From Bradyrhizobium iriomotense (GTDB lineage Bacteria > Pseudomonadota > Alphaproteobacteria > Rhizobiales > Xanthobacteraceae), in the NCBI RefSeq assembly GCF_018129405.1, contig NZ_JAFCLP010000008.1:1-64000 (forward strand): DNA of 64,000 nucleotides, in the 5' to 3' direction. The position numbers and the translations under genes are program-made. Each line of letters opens with the position of its first letter. The stretch's first letter is position 1. The notes below the pieces were generated by a model. The model searched no databases, was not told the origin of the DNA, and saw nothing but the letters and a program-made list of their open reading frames with translations. This document shows, one piece after another, positions 42,301 through 51,292 of this stretch.

Positions 42301-42666
42301 ATGCCGAGCCGTGACATCGTCGAAGCCTTTGCGAAGCGGCTGGAGGATGGCGACTTCGTCGGAGCGATCCTCGACTACTACACCCCGGATGCCGCGACCT
42401 ATGAGAACCTCGCCGCGCCCGTGGTCGGGCGCGACAAGCTCGCGGACAAGGAGCGCGGCGTGCTGGCGGCGTTCAAGGAGGTTACTGCCGTGCGCCTCGG
42501 CCCGAGCCTGATCGATGGCGACATTGTCGCCAGCCGCTGGAAATTCTCCTTCACCAACGCCGAGGGCGTGACGCGGACGCTGGAGGAGATCGCGTGGCAG
42601 ACCTGGCGAGGCAATGAGATCATCGAGGAGCGCTTCTTCTACGATCCGAAGCAACTCGGACGCTGA
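42301..42666 (+). CDS. SnoaL/NTF2-like protein, 121 aa
   Basis: This 121-residue protein has the SnoaL/NTF2-like fold. It begins MPSRDIVEAFAKRLEDGDFV and has YYTPDAATYENLAAPVVGRD, the typical early strand and loop, then RWKFSFTNAEGVTRTLEEIA and a final WRGNEIIEERFFYDP. Members are small isomerases, cyclases or binding proteins; the role here is unknown. It is divergent from the TetR-GMC operon with TetR-type operators at its promoter, suggesting a shared substrate. Confidence 0.82.
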   Translation: MPSRDIVEAFAKRLEDGDFVGAILDYYTPDAATYENLAAPVVGRDKLADKERGVLAAFKEVTAVRLGPSLIDGDIVASRWKFSFTNAEGVTRTLEEIAWQTWRGNEIIEERFFYDPKQLGR

Positions 42667-42678
42667 GCAGGATTGCGC

Positions 42679-43623
42679 CTATCGGTACAGCATGACCACG
42701 GCCATGCCGACGAGAGGCGCAAGAAACTGAACGGCCTGCCATGCAGAGCCGTTGATGGACCACCGTCCGTAGACGATAGTGCCGCCGGGCTGCGATGACG
42801 ATCCGGCCCGATCCCGGAAGGCTTTCCATCGCGCCCCGGCTGGCCCGAGAAAATCATCGGGCTTGACCGTCATGTCGGCGCTATTGAGCACCACCTGCAT
42901 CATCTCGCCTTTCGGCTGGAACATGGCTTCTGACCCGGGTGGCGCAAGGAAGCTTCGCTTCGGCGCGATGTGCTGCTCATAGAAATCCTGACCGACCGTG
43001 ACGGCAGCAGCATACGGACTGACATACGGCACCCCCGACATGCCAGGGACCTCGAGGTGGCCCACCCCGCGCACCTCCTGCCAGGGGATGAAAAGACCCT
43101 TGAGCCAGGGCCTGTGAAACCGGATGCCCGCGGCAGACATGGAGACGACTGCCCGGTCCGCATGGAAGTGCCGGTAGGACGAGAACGCGATCCATCCCGA
43201 TCCCAAGTAGAGCAACATCCAGCCGAAAACATTCAGCGATGGGTTCACGAGATGGCTCCAATAGAGACTGCGCATGGCGCCGACATAGCTGGAGCCGCCG
43301 GTCGACCCGCCGACCATCAGGCTGATGCCACCGACGAGGGCGGAGACGATGATCAGGACAAGGGCGCCGATCAACAACTCCAGAAGCAGTGGCAGGCCGG
43401 ACCGTCCGATCAGGGTCGTCAGTGCATAGCCTGCGAACGCCAGACCCAGGAGAGCCAAATAGACGGCGGCCAAAACTGCTCCATTCTGGCCACGGCTCTC
43501 GGCGTGAAGCGCGATCGCAAGGCCGGCGACGCAAGCCCACATGGCCCAGGGAACCCGGTCCATCCGCCACTTGTCCATCGTGTATTCGACCGTTGCCGAA
43601 ACATCGGCTGAAGGCTCGATCAT
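42679..43623 (-). CDS. Hypothetical membrane protein with PH-like domain
   Basis: No named family is recognised for this 314-residue protein. Four membrane helices are near residues 25-130 (AMWACVAGLAIALHA, AAVYLALLGLAFAGYAL, LLIGALVLIIVSALVG, VFGWMLLYLGSGWIAF). Then comes a soluble domain resembling bacterial PH domains (VSMSAAGIRFHRPWLKGLFI, PWQEVRGVGHLEV) and a last helix at the C-terminus. I start at ATG 43623 (MIEPSADVSATVEY), with GAGGG upstream. The frame stays open to 43983 but that part is not protein-like. Confidence 0.65.
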   Translation of the reverse strand: MIEPSADVSATVEYTMDKWRMDRVPWAMWACVAGLAIALHAESRGQNGAVLAAVYLALLGLAFAGYALTTLIGRSGLPLLLELLIGALVLIIVSALVGGISLMVGGSTGGSSYVGAMRSLYWSHLVNPSLNVFGWMLLYLGSGWIAFSSYRHFHADRAVVSMSAAGIRFHRPWLKGLFIPWQEVRGVGHLEVPGMSGVPYVSPYAAAVTVGQDFYEQHIAPKRSFLAPPGSEAMFQPKGEMMQVVLNSADMTVKPDDFLGPAGARWKAFRDRAGSSSQPGGTIVYGRWSINGSAWQAVQFLAPLVGMAVVMLYR

Positions 43624-44007
43624 GGACAGGCCCTCGGGATTTCGAATGCATCCAGTGCCGACGCCGCGCAAGGTGGCCTGGTCGGTCCACGAACGTATCA
43701 CGCGATCGGGGGGCGTCTCGATCCGGCCGGGGTGCGGCAAAAAGCCGATCGGGGAGCAGTTCTTCCGGGACCCGAAGCCGCTCAGCGAAGAGGCAGACAG
43801 CTTCCTTGCCGCCACCGAACAGGCCATGTGCCACAGGCGTGACGCATAACACCGCATTTGTATCGATTTGTTATCGATACCTTCCTTTGAACACGCAGAA
43901 GTGGTCGCGACCACCCTGGCAAGCATGGATAATTCATAGTTCGTCAAAGGTTTGCAGCGAATTCTCCGGATTGAGCCGGACAAACGGCCCTGCTGCTAGG
44001 CTCTGGA
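43624..44007. other. Divergent intergenic region, 384 bp
   Basis: No gene is supported between the hypothetical membrane protein and the GGDEF-EAL gene. An AT-rich inverted repeat (43860-43880) is the only recognisable element. The part next to the membrane protein is GC-rich and open in several frames but resembles nothing known. Confidence 0.5.
43860..43880. promoter_or_regulatory. Inverted repeat, candidate operator
   Basis: Perfect 8-bp arms GTATCGAT (43860-43867) and ATCGATAC (43873-43880) surround TTGTT. It lies in an AT-rich patch 128 bp upstream of the GGDEF-EAL gene and 237 bp upstream of the divergent membrane protein gene. The binding protein is unknown. Confidence 0.45.
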
Positions 44008-45969
44008 ATGCGGACACAACTGACCAGCTATTTCGCGCGGCTGTTCGCCGGCGATCTGTCGGCGTTCGGCGGTCCCGCAACGGACGAAGCCGTGGCGGGG
44101 CACATCCGCGCCGAACAGATGTCGCTGGTGCTCGGCTATTCGGTCGGCATCATGCTCGCCAATGCCTGCAACGCCATCGTGCTGGCCATCGCGCTGTGGT
44201 CGTCGCCGGACCGGACGTTCGCGCTGATCTGGGCGGTCTCCGTCGCCGTCGCCGCGATCGCATTCGGCCTGCAATCCCGCGCCGCGCGGCGCATCACCAA
44301 GCCGCACTTCGTCTCGGAGCGCGCCATGCGTCGGCTGGTGCGCAATGCTTTTCTGCTCGGGGCCGCCTGGGGCATCGTCCCGGTCGCCTTCTTCGCCAAC
44401 GCTTCGACCGGCGGCCAGCTCGTCATCACCTGCCTGTGCTCGGGAATGCTGGCCGGCGGCGCGCTCGCCTTCGCAACGATCCCGATCGCGGCCATCGCCT
44501 TCACGGCCCCGATCTTCGCCGGCATCGCCATCTGCCTCGGCAGGAACGGCGACCTGGCCTTCCTGCTGATCGCCTTCCTCGTCGTGGTCTATGGCAGCGT
44601 GCTGCTACGCGGCGTGTTCGTCAATTCGTTCTCGTTCGCGCGGCGCGTGATGCGGCAGATCGAGGCGGAGCGAACGGTGCGGCAGGATCCGCTGACGCAC
44701 CTGCCCAACCGCTTCGCCTTCAATGAGACGCTCGATGCCGCGCTGAAGCGCCTTGCGCTATCGGGCGAGGAGTTCGCGGTGCTGCTGCTCGATCTCGATC
44801 GCTTCAAGGAGGTCAACGACAAGTTCGGCCATCCCGCCGGCGACGAATTCCTGGTCCAGGTCGCAGGCCGCCTGCAGCGCTGCACCCGCGCGGCTGAGCA
44901 CGTCGCGCGCATCGGCGGCGACGAGTTCGCGCTGGTGATGGCCAATCTGGCCCGGCCCGAGGATGCGCTCGAGATCGCCGAGCGCTTCGTTGTGGCCTTC
45001 GACGAGCCGTTCCAGATCGAGGGCCGCCAGATCGTCGGCGCAACCAGCGTCGGCATCGTGCTGGCGCCTCGCGACGGCAACATGGCGCTCGACATCATGA
45101 AGAACGCGGACGCTGCGCTCTATCGCGCCAAGAAGGCGGGACCGGGCACCGTCTGCTTCTTCGAGCAAGCCGACGACAGGCTGTCCCGCGACCGCAAGGC
45201 GCTGCAAGCGGATCTCGAGGGTGCCATTGCGCGGGACGAGCTGTTCCTCGTCTTCCAGCCGTTCCTCGACCTCGACGAGAACCGCATCACCGGCTTCGAG
45301 GCGCTGCTGCGCTGGCAGCATCCCTCGCGGGGCCTTGTGCCGCCGAGCGAGTTCATCGCCATCGCCGAGGAGACCGGGCTGATCCACGAAATCGGCGAAT
45401 GGGTGATCCGGCGCGCCTGCGCGACGCTGGCGGACTGGCCCGAAGACATCAGGGTCGCCGTGAATTTCTCCGCATCGCAGTTTCACAACACGGCCATCCT
45501 CCAGACCATCGTGCAGGCACTCGCCGATGCAAAGGTCTCTCCCAGCCGGTTCGAGATCGAGATCACGGAATCGATGCTGCTGTCGAAATACGGCTCGGCC
45601 GCCTCGATCCTGAACGCGCTGCTGCAACTCGGCGTCACCGTGGCGCTCGACGATTTCGGCACCGGCTTCTCATCGCTGACTTACCTGCGCAAGCTGCCGT
45701 TCAGCCGGATCAAGATCGACCAGTCCTTCATCCGCGACATGCTGGTGCAGCCGGACTGCGCCGCGATCGTGAAGTCGGTGATCTCGCTGGCGCGGGACCT
45801 CAACATCGCCGTGGTCGCCGAAGGCGTCGAGACCGCCGACCAGCTCGAATATCTGCGCCAGGTCGGTTGCGACGAGGTGCAGGGTTATCTGATCAGCCGG
45901 CCGGTGGCGGCAGATGGCGTGCGGGCGCTGCTCGACACGAAGAAGTACCGGGCGATCTACGCGGCGTAG
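44008..45969 (+). CDS. Membrane GGDEF-EAL protein (cyclic-di-GMP turnover)
   Basis: This 653-residue protein has an N-terminal region of about five membrane helices (residues about 40-210), then a GGDEF domain (DPLTHLPNRFAFNETLD, DRFKEVNDKFGHPAGDEF, RIGGDEF) and an EAL domain (GFEALLRWQHPSRGLVPPSE, ITESMLL, DDFGTGFSSLTYL, AEGVET). Both active sites look intact, so it could make or degrade cyclic-di-GMP. The inhibitory site is RAAE rather than RxxD, so product inhibition may be lost. Signal is unknown. Confidence 0.92.
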   Translation: MRTQLTSYFARLFAGDLSAFGGPATDEAVAGHIRAEQMSLVLGYSVGIMLANACNAIVLAIALWSSPDRTFALIWAVSVAVAAIAFGLQSRAARRITKPHFVSERAMRRLVRNAFLLGAAWGIVPVAFFANASTGGQLVITCLCSGMLAGGALAFATIPIAAIAFTAPIFAGIAICLGRNGDLAFLLIAFLVVVYGSVLLRGVFVNSFSFARRVMRQIEAERTVRQDPLTHLPNRFAFNETLDAALKRLALSGEEFAVLLLDLDRFKEVNDKFGHPAGDEFLVQVAGRLQRCTRAAEHVARIGGDEFALVMANLARPEDALEIAERFVVAFDEPFQIEGRQIVGATSVGIVLAPRDGNMALDIMKNADAALYRAKKAGPGTVCFFEQADDRLSRDRKALQADLEGAIARDELFLVFQPFLDLDENRITGFEALLRWQHPSRGLVPPSEFIAIAEETGLIHEIGEWVIRRACATLADWPEDIRVAVNFSASQFHNTAILQTIVQALADAKVSPSRFEIEITESMLLSKYGSAASILNALLQLGVTVALDDFGTGFSSLTYLRKLPFSRIKIDQSFIRDMLVQPDCAAIVKSVISLARDLNIAVVAEGVETADQLEYLRQVGCDEVQGYLISRPVAADGVRALLDTKKYRAIYAA

Positions 45970-45997
45970 GGGCTCTGCGGCTATCCTTAGAGACGCC

Positions 45998-46085
45998 GTA
46001 GCCCGGATGGAGCGGAGCACAATCCGGGAAGGTGCGCGCCGGAGCAAGACCGCCCCGGATTTCGCTCCGCTCCATCCGGGCTACG
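45998..46085. repeat. Palindromic intergenic repeat, family B copy 3
   Basis: The 88-bp inverted repeat GTAGCCCGGATGGAGCGGAG...CTCCGCTCCATCCGGGCTAC lies between the convergent GGDEF-EAL gene and the VanB-type gene. Confidence 0.85.
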
Positions 46086-46124
46086 ATCCCCTCCCCGAGA
46101 CGTGCTCGGTCCGGAGGAGCCGCC

Positions 46125-47105
46125 TCAGACCGCATCCGCCCGCAGCAGCGTGTCCACGGTGATCGTGCCCCGCGCGCGGGAGACGCAGGCGCAGATCTTG
46201 TCGTTGCTCTCCTTCTGATGGTCGCTGAAGAAGACGTCGCGGTGGTCGATCTCGCCGTCGACCTCGACGACGTCGATGGCACAGAGGCCGCATTCGCCGC
46301 GCTTGCAATCGTACATCACCTCGTGGCCGCTGGCGTTGAGCACGTCCAGCATCGAACGCTCGCGCGGGATTTCGAGCTCGACGTTCGAGCCCTTCAGGCG
46401 CACGCGAAAAGCTTCGGTCGGCAGCGTACCGCTGGAGCCGAAGGTTTCGTAGCGGAGATCGGGCAGCGGATGGTCGGCGCCGATCCAGGCGTGACGCGCG
46501 GCATCGAGCATCCGCATCGGGCCGCAGAACAGCGCCAGCGCACCTTGCGGCAATGACGCGAACAGCGCGTCGAGATCGAGGCGTTGGCCTTCCTCGCTGG
46601 CATGGACGACGAGGCGGTCACCGAGCATTGCGGCGAGATCGTCGAGATAGGCGGCCTCAGTGCGCGAGCGCACGGCATAGTGCAGCGTGACATTGGCACC
46701 GCGGCGCGCCAGCGCCTGTGCCGCGCCGAGGATCGGGGTGATGCCGATACCGCCGGCGATCAGGCAATAGTTTTCCCGCGTCCAGTCCACTGCAAGCAGC
46801 GAGGCGGGCTGGGTGATGTCGAGCCGCGCGCCCGGCTGCAAGGACCACATGTAGCGCGAGCCGCCGCGGGAATCCTCGGCGCGGCGCACCGCAATTCGAA
46901 GGCCGTGCGAAGAGGCCTCGCCGACCAGCGAATAGGACCGCGTCTCCGGCTGGCCGTCGATGGTCACGCTGACATTGATGTGGCTGCCGACGGGATAGGC
47001 GGCGCCGTCGAACTGATCCGGGCGGATCAGGAATTCGCGGATGCCGGGCGCAAGGTCGCGCGTCGAGAGAAGCGTTGCCGGGGTCCAGGTTTCGATGAAG
47101 CGCAT
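46125..47105 (-). CDS. vanB: Aromatic O-demethylase reductase (VanB type)
   Basis: This 326-residue reductase passes electrons from NADH to the oxygenase. It has a flavin-binding domain (TRSYSLVGEASSHG), an NAD-binding domain (LIAGGIGITPILGAAQAL, then ALFCGPMRMLDAARHAW) and a C-terminal plant-type [2Fe-2S] domain with the cysteines of YDCKRGECGLCAIDVV and a last Cys in KICACV. This is the class IA layout of VanB and phthalate dioxygenase reductase. ATG 47105 has GAGGG upstream. It is the third gene after the VanA-type oxygenase and the GntR regulator, 11 bp behind the latter. Confidence 0.88.
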   Translation of the reverse strand: MRFIETWTPATLLSTRDLAPGIREFLIRPDQFDGAAYPVGSHINVSVTIDGQPETRSYSLVGEASSHGLRIAVRRAEDSRGGSRYMWSLQPGARLDITQPASLLAVDWTRENYCLIAGGIGITPILGAAQALARRGANVTLHYAVRSRTEAAYLDDLAAMLGDRLVVHASEEGQRLDLDALFASLPQGALALFCGPMRMLDAARHAWIGADHPLPDLRYETFGSSGTLPTEAFRVRLKGSNVELEIPRERSMLDVLNASGHEVMYDCKRGECGLCAIDVVEVDGEIDHRDVFFSDHQKESNDKICACVSRARGTITVDTLLRADAV

Positions 47106-47116
47106 GATGACTGCCC

Positions 47117-47869
47117 TCAATCGGTTGCGGTCTTGATCAGCGCCAGCGCCGGCAAGAGGTCGAGATGGGTCCGGTTGCGCAGTGCGAGCCGAAGGTTTCG
47201 CACGGCAAGCCGCGCATGCTCGCGCATGATGGCTTCGGCGCGCGCGCCCTCGCGGTTCTCGATGGCGTCGATGACGACGCGGTGGTGCTCCTGCCCGATG
47301 ATCAGGATCTGCTGCGCTTCGGGGAGCGCCGACTGCGCCATCACGAAGCCGCTTGGGGATGCGAACGGCAGCGCGGAGGCGCGGTCGATCTGCCGGATCA
47401 GGGGCGGACTGCGCGACAATTCCGTGAGCACCGCGTGGAAGCGTGCATTGAGCGTGACATAGGACGAGAAGGCCTCGATCGAGATCGGCACCTGGCGCAG
47501 CAGCTCGTCGATCGCAGCTAGGCATTCCTTCAACGGCTCGAGCTCCCGCGCGGAGACACCGCGCTCGGCAGCGAAGCGCGCAGCCAGGCCTTCCAGCGTG
47601 CCGCGCAGCTCGATGGAATCGGAGATGTCGCGCTCGGAGAAGGCCTTCACCATGAAGCCGCCGGAAGGGATTGCTTCCAGCAGGCCCTCCTCCTCCAGCC
47701 GCACCAGCGCCATGCGCACCGGCGTGCGCGAAGCACCGGTGGTCTCCACCGCCTGCAGCTCGGAGATGCGCTCGCCGGGGCGCAAAGACCCCGACAGGAT
47801 CTGGTCGCGCAGCGCCAGCTGCGCCTTCACGGTCTGCGAGATGGAGCGATCGACCTCACGCTCGGCCAT
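47117..47869 (-). CDS. GntR-family regulator (FCD type), probably VanR
   Basis: This 250-residue GntR regulator has a winged helix (QILSGSLRPGERISELQAVE, SRTPVRMALVRLEEEGLLEA) and an FCD ligand domain (SIELRGTLEGLAARFAAERG, YVTLNARFHAVLTELS, GQEHHRVVIDAIENR) whose His residues bind metal. It lies between the VanA-type and VanB-type genes, 3 bp after one and 11 bp before the other, so it is part of the operon. Repression relieved by an aromatic acid such as vanillate is likely. Confidence 0.85.
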   Translation of the reverse strand: MAEREVDRSISQTVKAQLALRDQILSGSLRPGERISELQAVETTGASRTPVRMALVRLEEEGLLEAIPSGGFMVKAFSERDISDSIELRGTLEGLAARFAAERGVSARELEPLKECLAAIDELLRQVPISIEAFSSYVTLNARFHAVLTELSRSPPLIRQIDRASALPFASPSGFVMAQSALPEAQQILIIGQEHHRVVIDAIENREGARAEAIMREHARLAVRNLRLALRNRTHLDLLPALALIKTATD

Positions 47870-47872
47870 GAC

Positions 47873-48922
47873 TTACTCCGCGGCCTGGAGGCGCGGCGGC
47901 GGATTTTCCTTCGTCACCATCTTGTCGATCAGCTTGCGCGACCACATCGCGCCGGCGTCGATGTTGAGGTTGTAGAAGACGCGATCGGGATTCTCGTCCA
48001 TGGCACGCTGCTGCGCCTCCAGGATCAGCTCATCCTCGCGGAAGATGCCGGAGACGCCCTCGCGGATCTCTGTGGTGATGCGCTGCTCGCCCAGCTGGTA
48101 GTTGCGGACGAAGGCCCAGAAGTAGTGGCAGGTCTTCTCGGTCTCCGGCGTGATGGTGTTGAGCACGAAGCCGTTGACGCCCTGCGAGCGGTCGCCTTCC
48201 GGCGCGCCGGTACCCGTCGGCGCCACGCCGACGTCGATGGCGATGGTGCACGGCGCCTCGAAGCGGATGATCTGCCAGCGGTCGACGAGGCCGGGCTTGC
48301 CGAGCTGCTTGGCCCAGAACGGCGGGGCCTCGATGCCGCGCATCCAGCGCGTCACCGTCACCGTCTTCTCGCCGTGGGTGACGTCGAACGGCGCTTCGGC
48401 CACGGCATCGTTACCGATGGAGGAGCCGTGCACGAAAGTCTCGTGGGTGAGGTCCATGAGATTGTCGAGCACGAGGCGGTAGTCGCAATTGACGTGGATG
48501 GTCTTGCCGTCGCCGGCCCAGGCCGGATCGTGGTTCCAATGCATGTCGGGCACGAGCGCGGGATCGGCCAGCGCGGGATCGCCCATCCAGAGCCAGATGT
48601 AGCGGTGACGCTCGACGACGGGATAGGCGCGCACGCAGGCCGACGGGTTGATGGTCTCCTGCGAGGGCATGAAGGTGCAGCGGCCCTGCGCGTTGTATTT
48701 CAGGCCATGATAGCCGCAGACGACGGTGTCGCCTTCGAGCCGGCCCTTGGACAGCGGCACCAGGCGGTGCCAGCAGGCATCCTCCAGCGCGGCCACCGAG
48801 CCGTCGGCCTTCCGGTACATCACGATGTGCTTGCCGCAGATCGTCCGCGGCAGCAGCGCCGGCTTCACCTCGGCGTCCCAGGCCGCGGCGTACCAGGCGT
48901 TCATGGGGAAGGGCTTTGTCAT
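47873..48922 (-). CDS. vanA: Rieske aromatic O-demethylase oxygenase (VanA type)
   Basis: This 349-residue ring-oxygenase-type enzyme is like vanillate O-demethylase. The Rieske [2Fe-2S] ligands are Cys50, His52, Cys69 and His72 (ACWHRLVPLSKG, VVCGYHGLKY). The mononuclear iron site is DNLMDLTHETFVHGSS with His160 and His165. It removes the methyl group from methoxybenzoates as formaldehyde, using electrons from the VanB-type reductase. Substrate identity is inferred from family and operon. ATG 48922 has GGGAG at 9 nt; ATG 48937 has no site. Confidence 0.87.
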   Translation of the reverse strand: MTKPFPMNAWYAAAWDAEVKPALLPRTICGKHIVMYRKADGSVAALEDACWHRLVPLSKGRLEGDTVVCGYHGLKYNAQGRCTFMPSQETINPSACVRAYPVVERHRYIWLWMGDPALADPALVPDMHWNHDPAWAGDGKTIHVNCDYRLVLDNLMDLTHETFVHGSSIGNDAVAEAPFDVTHGEKTVTVTRWMRGIEAPPFWAKQLGKPGLVDRWQIIRFEAPCTIAIDVGVAPTGTGAPEGDRSQGVNGFVLNTITPETEKTCHYFWAFVRNYQLGEQRITTEIREGVSGIFREDELILEAQQRAMDENPDRVFYNLNIDAGAMWSRKLIDKMVTKENPPPRLQAAE

Positions 48923-48954
48923 CGGTCTCACTCCCACGGCTTATGTATGCGTTA

Positions 48955-48962
48955 TGTATACA
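48955..48962. promoter_or_regulatory. Candidate GntR operator 1, upstream of the vanA-type gene
   Basis: TGTATACA lies within TATGTATACAAT, centred about 36 bp upstream of the ATG. Palindromes of this type are common FCD-GntR sites. A related half-site TTATGTAT lies at 48941-48948. Confidence 0.6.
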
Positions 48963-49027
48963 ATAGCGAAGGGATTGAATTGTTCAAGATCAAAATGGGC
49001 GTACTATAATACCTATTACGCAGACTC

Positions 49028-49035
49028 TGTATACA
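49028..49035. promoter_or_regulatory. Candidate GntR operator 2
   Basis: This is a second TGTATACA, in TCTGTATACATA, exactly 73 bp (about seven helical turns) from the first. It abuts repeat C2. Confidence 0.55.
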
Positions 49036-49043
49036 TAGATAAC

Positions 49044-49150
49044 TGTCATCCCCCGCAAAGGCGGGGAATCCAGTACTCCGCGGCAGATATTGGGTGCACA
49101 CATCTTCCGCCGCGGCGTACTGGATCACCCGCTTTCGCGGGTGATGACAC
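49044..49150. repeat. Palindromic intergenic repeat, family C copy 2
   Basis: The inverted repeat TGTCATCCCCCGCAAAGGCG...CGCGGGTGATGACA has internal CCAGTACTCCGCGG...CCGCGGCGTACTGG arms. Related to the copies at 24414-25794 (split) and 62954-63059. It lies between the vanA-type gene and the phosphoglucomutase gene. Confidence 0.8.
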
Positions 49151-49208
49151 CTGTTGATACGGCGACCCTTCCTTGGAGGGGCAGTTAGAGCGGCGCTCGG
49201 CTCGGCCC

Positions 49209-50855
49209 CTACGCCCCGAACACCTTCTTCAGCCCTGCCTGAGCCTCCTCCTGAATCCGCTTCAGGTGCTCGGTGCTGCGGAAGCTTTCCGCATAGATCT
49301 TGTAGACGTCCTCCGTCCCGGACGGCCGCGCGGCGAACCAGCCGAAATCGGTTTCGACCTTGATACCGCCGAACGGTTGGCCGTTGCCGGGCGCCTTGCT
49401 CAGCGTCGAGCGAACCGGATCGCCGGCGAGATCCTTCAGGCCGAGCTGCTCGGGCGTGACGGACTTCAAAATGTTCTTCTGCGGCCCGGTCGCCGCTACG
49501 TCGATGCGCGCGTAATGCGGCACGCCGAACTCGGCCGTGAGATCATTAAAGAGCAGGCTGGGATCGCGGCCGGTCTTCGCCATGATCTCGGCGGCGAGCA
49601 GGCCGAGGATGATGCCGTCCTTGTCGGTAGTCCACACCGTGCCGTCGCGCCTGAGGAACGAGGCGCCCGCACTCTCCTCGCCGCCGAAACCAAAACCGCC
49701 GCTGACGAGGCCGTCGACGAACCATTTGAAGCCGACCGGCGTCTCCACCAGCTTGCGGCCGAGCTTCTTGGCGACGCGGTCGATGATCGAGCTCGACACC
49801 ACGGTCTTGCCGATCGCAGCGTCCCTGCCCCAGTTCGGGCGGTGCGCGAACAGATAGGAGATCGCAGTCGCCAGATAATGGTTCGGGTTCATCAGGCCGC
49901 CGGTGCGCGTGACGATACCGTGGCGGTCGGCGTCGGTGTCGTTGGCAAAGGCGACGTCGAAACGGTCGCGCATGCCGATCAGGCTGGCCATCGCATAAGG
50001 CGAGGAGCAGTCCATGCGGATCTTGCCGTCCCAGTCGACCGTCATGAAGCGGAAGGTCGGGTCGATCGCCTCGTTCACGACGGTGGCCTTGAGGCCGTAG
50101 CGTTCGATGATCGGATGCCAGTAATGCACGGCGGCGCCGCCGAGCGGATCGATGCCGATCTTGATGCCGGCGGATTTGACCAGGTCGAGATCGACGACGT
50201 TGCCGAGATCGGCGACGTAGGGCGTGATGAAGTCGTAAGGGTGGACGTTCGCGGCCTTGCGCGCCTTGGCGTAGTCGATGCGCTTCACGCCCTTGAGGCC
50301 GTCGGCGAGATAGGCGTTGGCGCGCTTCTCGACCACACCGGTCACGTCGGTATCGGCGGGGCCGCCATGCGGCGGATTGTATTTGTAGCCGCCGTCTTCC
50401 GGCGGGTTGTGCGAGGGCGTGATGACGACGCCGTCGGCAAGGCCCGAGGTCCGGCCCTTGTTGTAGGTGAGGATCGCGTGCGAGATCACGGGCGTCGGCG
50501 TGTAGCCGCCATCCTTGTCGATCATGATGTCGACGCCGTTGGCGGCGAACACCTCGACTGCGCTGACCAGCGCCGGCTCGGCCAGCGCATGGGTGTCGAT
50601 GCCTATGAAGAGCGGGCCGGTCAGCCCCTTCTCCTTCCGGTAGTCACAAATCGCCTGCGTCGTCGCGAGGATGTGGCCCTCGTTGAACGTGTTCTTGAAC
50701 GAGGTGCCGCGATGGCCGGAGGTGCCGAACGCCACCCGCTGCGCGGGGTCCGCAACATCGGGCTTGCCCGCGAAATAGGCCGTCACCAGCCGCGGAATGT
50801 TGGTGAGCGCGCTCGGCGCAACCGGCTTACCCGCCGCGGGATCGACTTCTGCCAC
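49209..50855 (-). CDS. pgm: Alpha-D-glucose phosphate-specific phosphoglucomutase
   Basis: This 548-residue enzyme interconverts glucose-1-phosphate and glucose-6-phosphate, feeding UDP-glucose and glycogen synthesis. It has the phosphoserine loop [18 protein letters not shown], the metal loop [12 protein letters not shown], the sugar-binding loop [11 protein letters not shown] and the C-terminal phosphate loop [11 protein letters not shown]. The start is GTG 50855 (protein [14 protein letters not shown]), with GGAG 7 nt upstream; the TTG at 50876 lacks a site. It stands alone on the minus strand. Confidence 0.93.
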   Translation of the reverse strand: MAEVDPAAGKPVAPSALTNIPRLVTAYFAGKPDVADPAQRVAFGTSGHRGTSFKNTFNEGHILATTQAICDYRKEKGLTGPLFIGIDTHALAEPALVSAVEVFAANGVDIMIDKDGGYTPTPVISHAILTYNKGRTSGLADGVVITPSHNPPEDGGYKYNPPHGGPADTDVTGVVEKRANAYLADGLKGVKRIDYAKARKAANVHPYDFITPYVADLGNVVDLDLVKSAGIKIGIDPLGGAAVHYWHPIIERYGLKATVVNEAIDPTFRFMTVDWDGKIRMDCSSPYAMASLIGMRDRFDVAFANDTDADRHGIVTRTGGLMNPNHYLATAISYLFAHRPNWGRDAAIGKTVVSSSIIDRVAKKLGRKLVETPVGFKWFVDGLVSGGFGFGGEESAGASFLRRDGTVWTTDKDGIILGLLAAEIMAKTGRDPSLLFNDLTAEFGVPHYARIDVAATGPQKNILKSVTPEQLGLKDLAGDPVRSTLSKAPGNGQPFGGIKVETDFGWFAARPSGTEDVYKIYAESFRSTEHLKRIQEEAQAGLKKVFGA

Positions 50856-50886
50856 TGCAACTCTCCGTGCCTTCAAACGACAGCCT

Positions 50887-50990
50887 AGAGCTTTTTCCGT
50901 TCCGATAGAATCGGAACAGAAGCTCCAGATTCTTGTTTTGACGCGTTTTCTTCACGCAAACCGGCATCCACTTCGCTGGAAAACGCTCTC
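50887..50990. repeat. Intergenic repeat, family F
   Basis: The element starts AGAGCTTTTTCCGTTCCGAT and ends GCTGGAAAACGCTCTC, with an inner palindrome TTCCGATAGAATCGGAA. Elements of this general form are common in Bradyrhizobium intergenic DNA. It lies just upstream of pgm, so it may affect the pgm 5' leader. Confidence 0.7.
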
Positions 50991-51240
50991 GAACACCATA
51001 CCATCGGCCGGCGCATCGCCAAGCCGATTGCCGGACCGGCACAAGTGACCGGCCCGACTCAACCGACAACGCGCATCCGGCTCAGGATGATCCATGGCGA
51101 TGACGCATGGCGCGCCTCGTACTTTGGTCTCGGATTTCGGTTGATTCAGGACAAAGACGCCGCCGCGTGGCGTGGGGCACGCTGCTTGCCGTTTGATCAA
51201 CGAAAGCCGGGATTTGCAGGATCAGCCCGCCGATCCCTTG

Positions 51241-51275
51241 GCTGATTCCTCGCTGATTGCCTTGCTGATTGCCTT
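51241..51275. repeat. 12-bp tandem repeat upstream of cytochrome c
   Basis: There are two exact copies of GCTGATTGCCTT (51252-51263, 51264-51275) and one degenerate copy before them (GCTGATTCCTC). The array ends 17 bp before the cytochrome c ATG, around its ribosome binding site GGGGGAG. Confidence 0.7.
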
Positions 51276-51292
51276 GGGGGAGTTAACTCAAG

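Larger units (their letters stand above)
50856..51292. other. Intergenic region, 437 bp
   Basis: This region between the divergent pgm and cytochrome c genes holds repeat F (50887-50990) near pgm and a short tandem repeat (51241-51275) just before the cytochrome c gene. In between I see no gene, RNA or clear operator. Confidence 0.5.

Noticed and set aside
42977-43852. Alternative minus-strand frame over the hypothetical membrane protein
   Set aside because: The composition is Arg/Pro-rich shadow sequence, while the chosen frame has clear membrane helices and a binding site.
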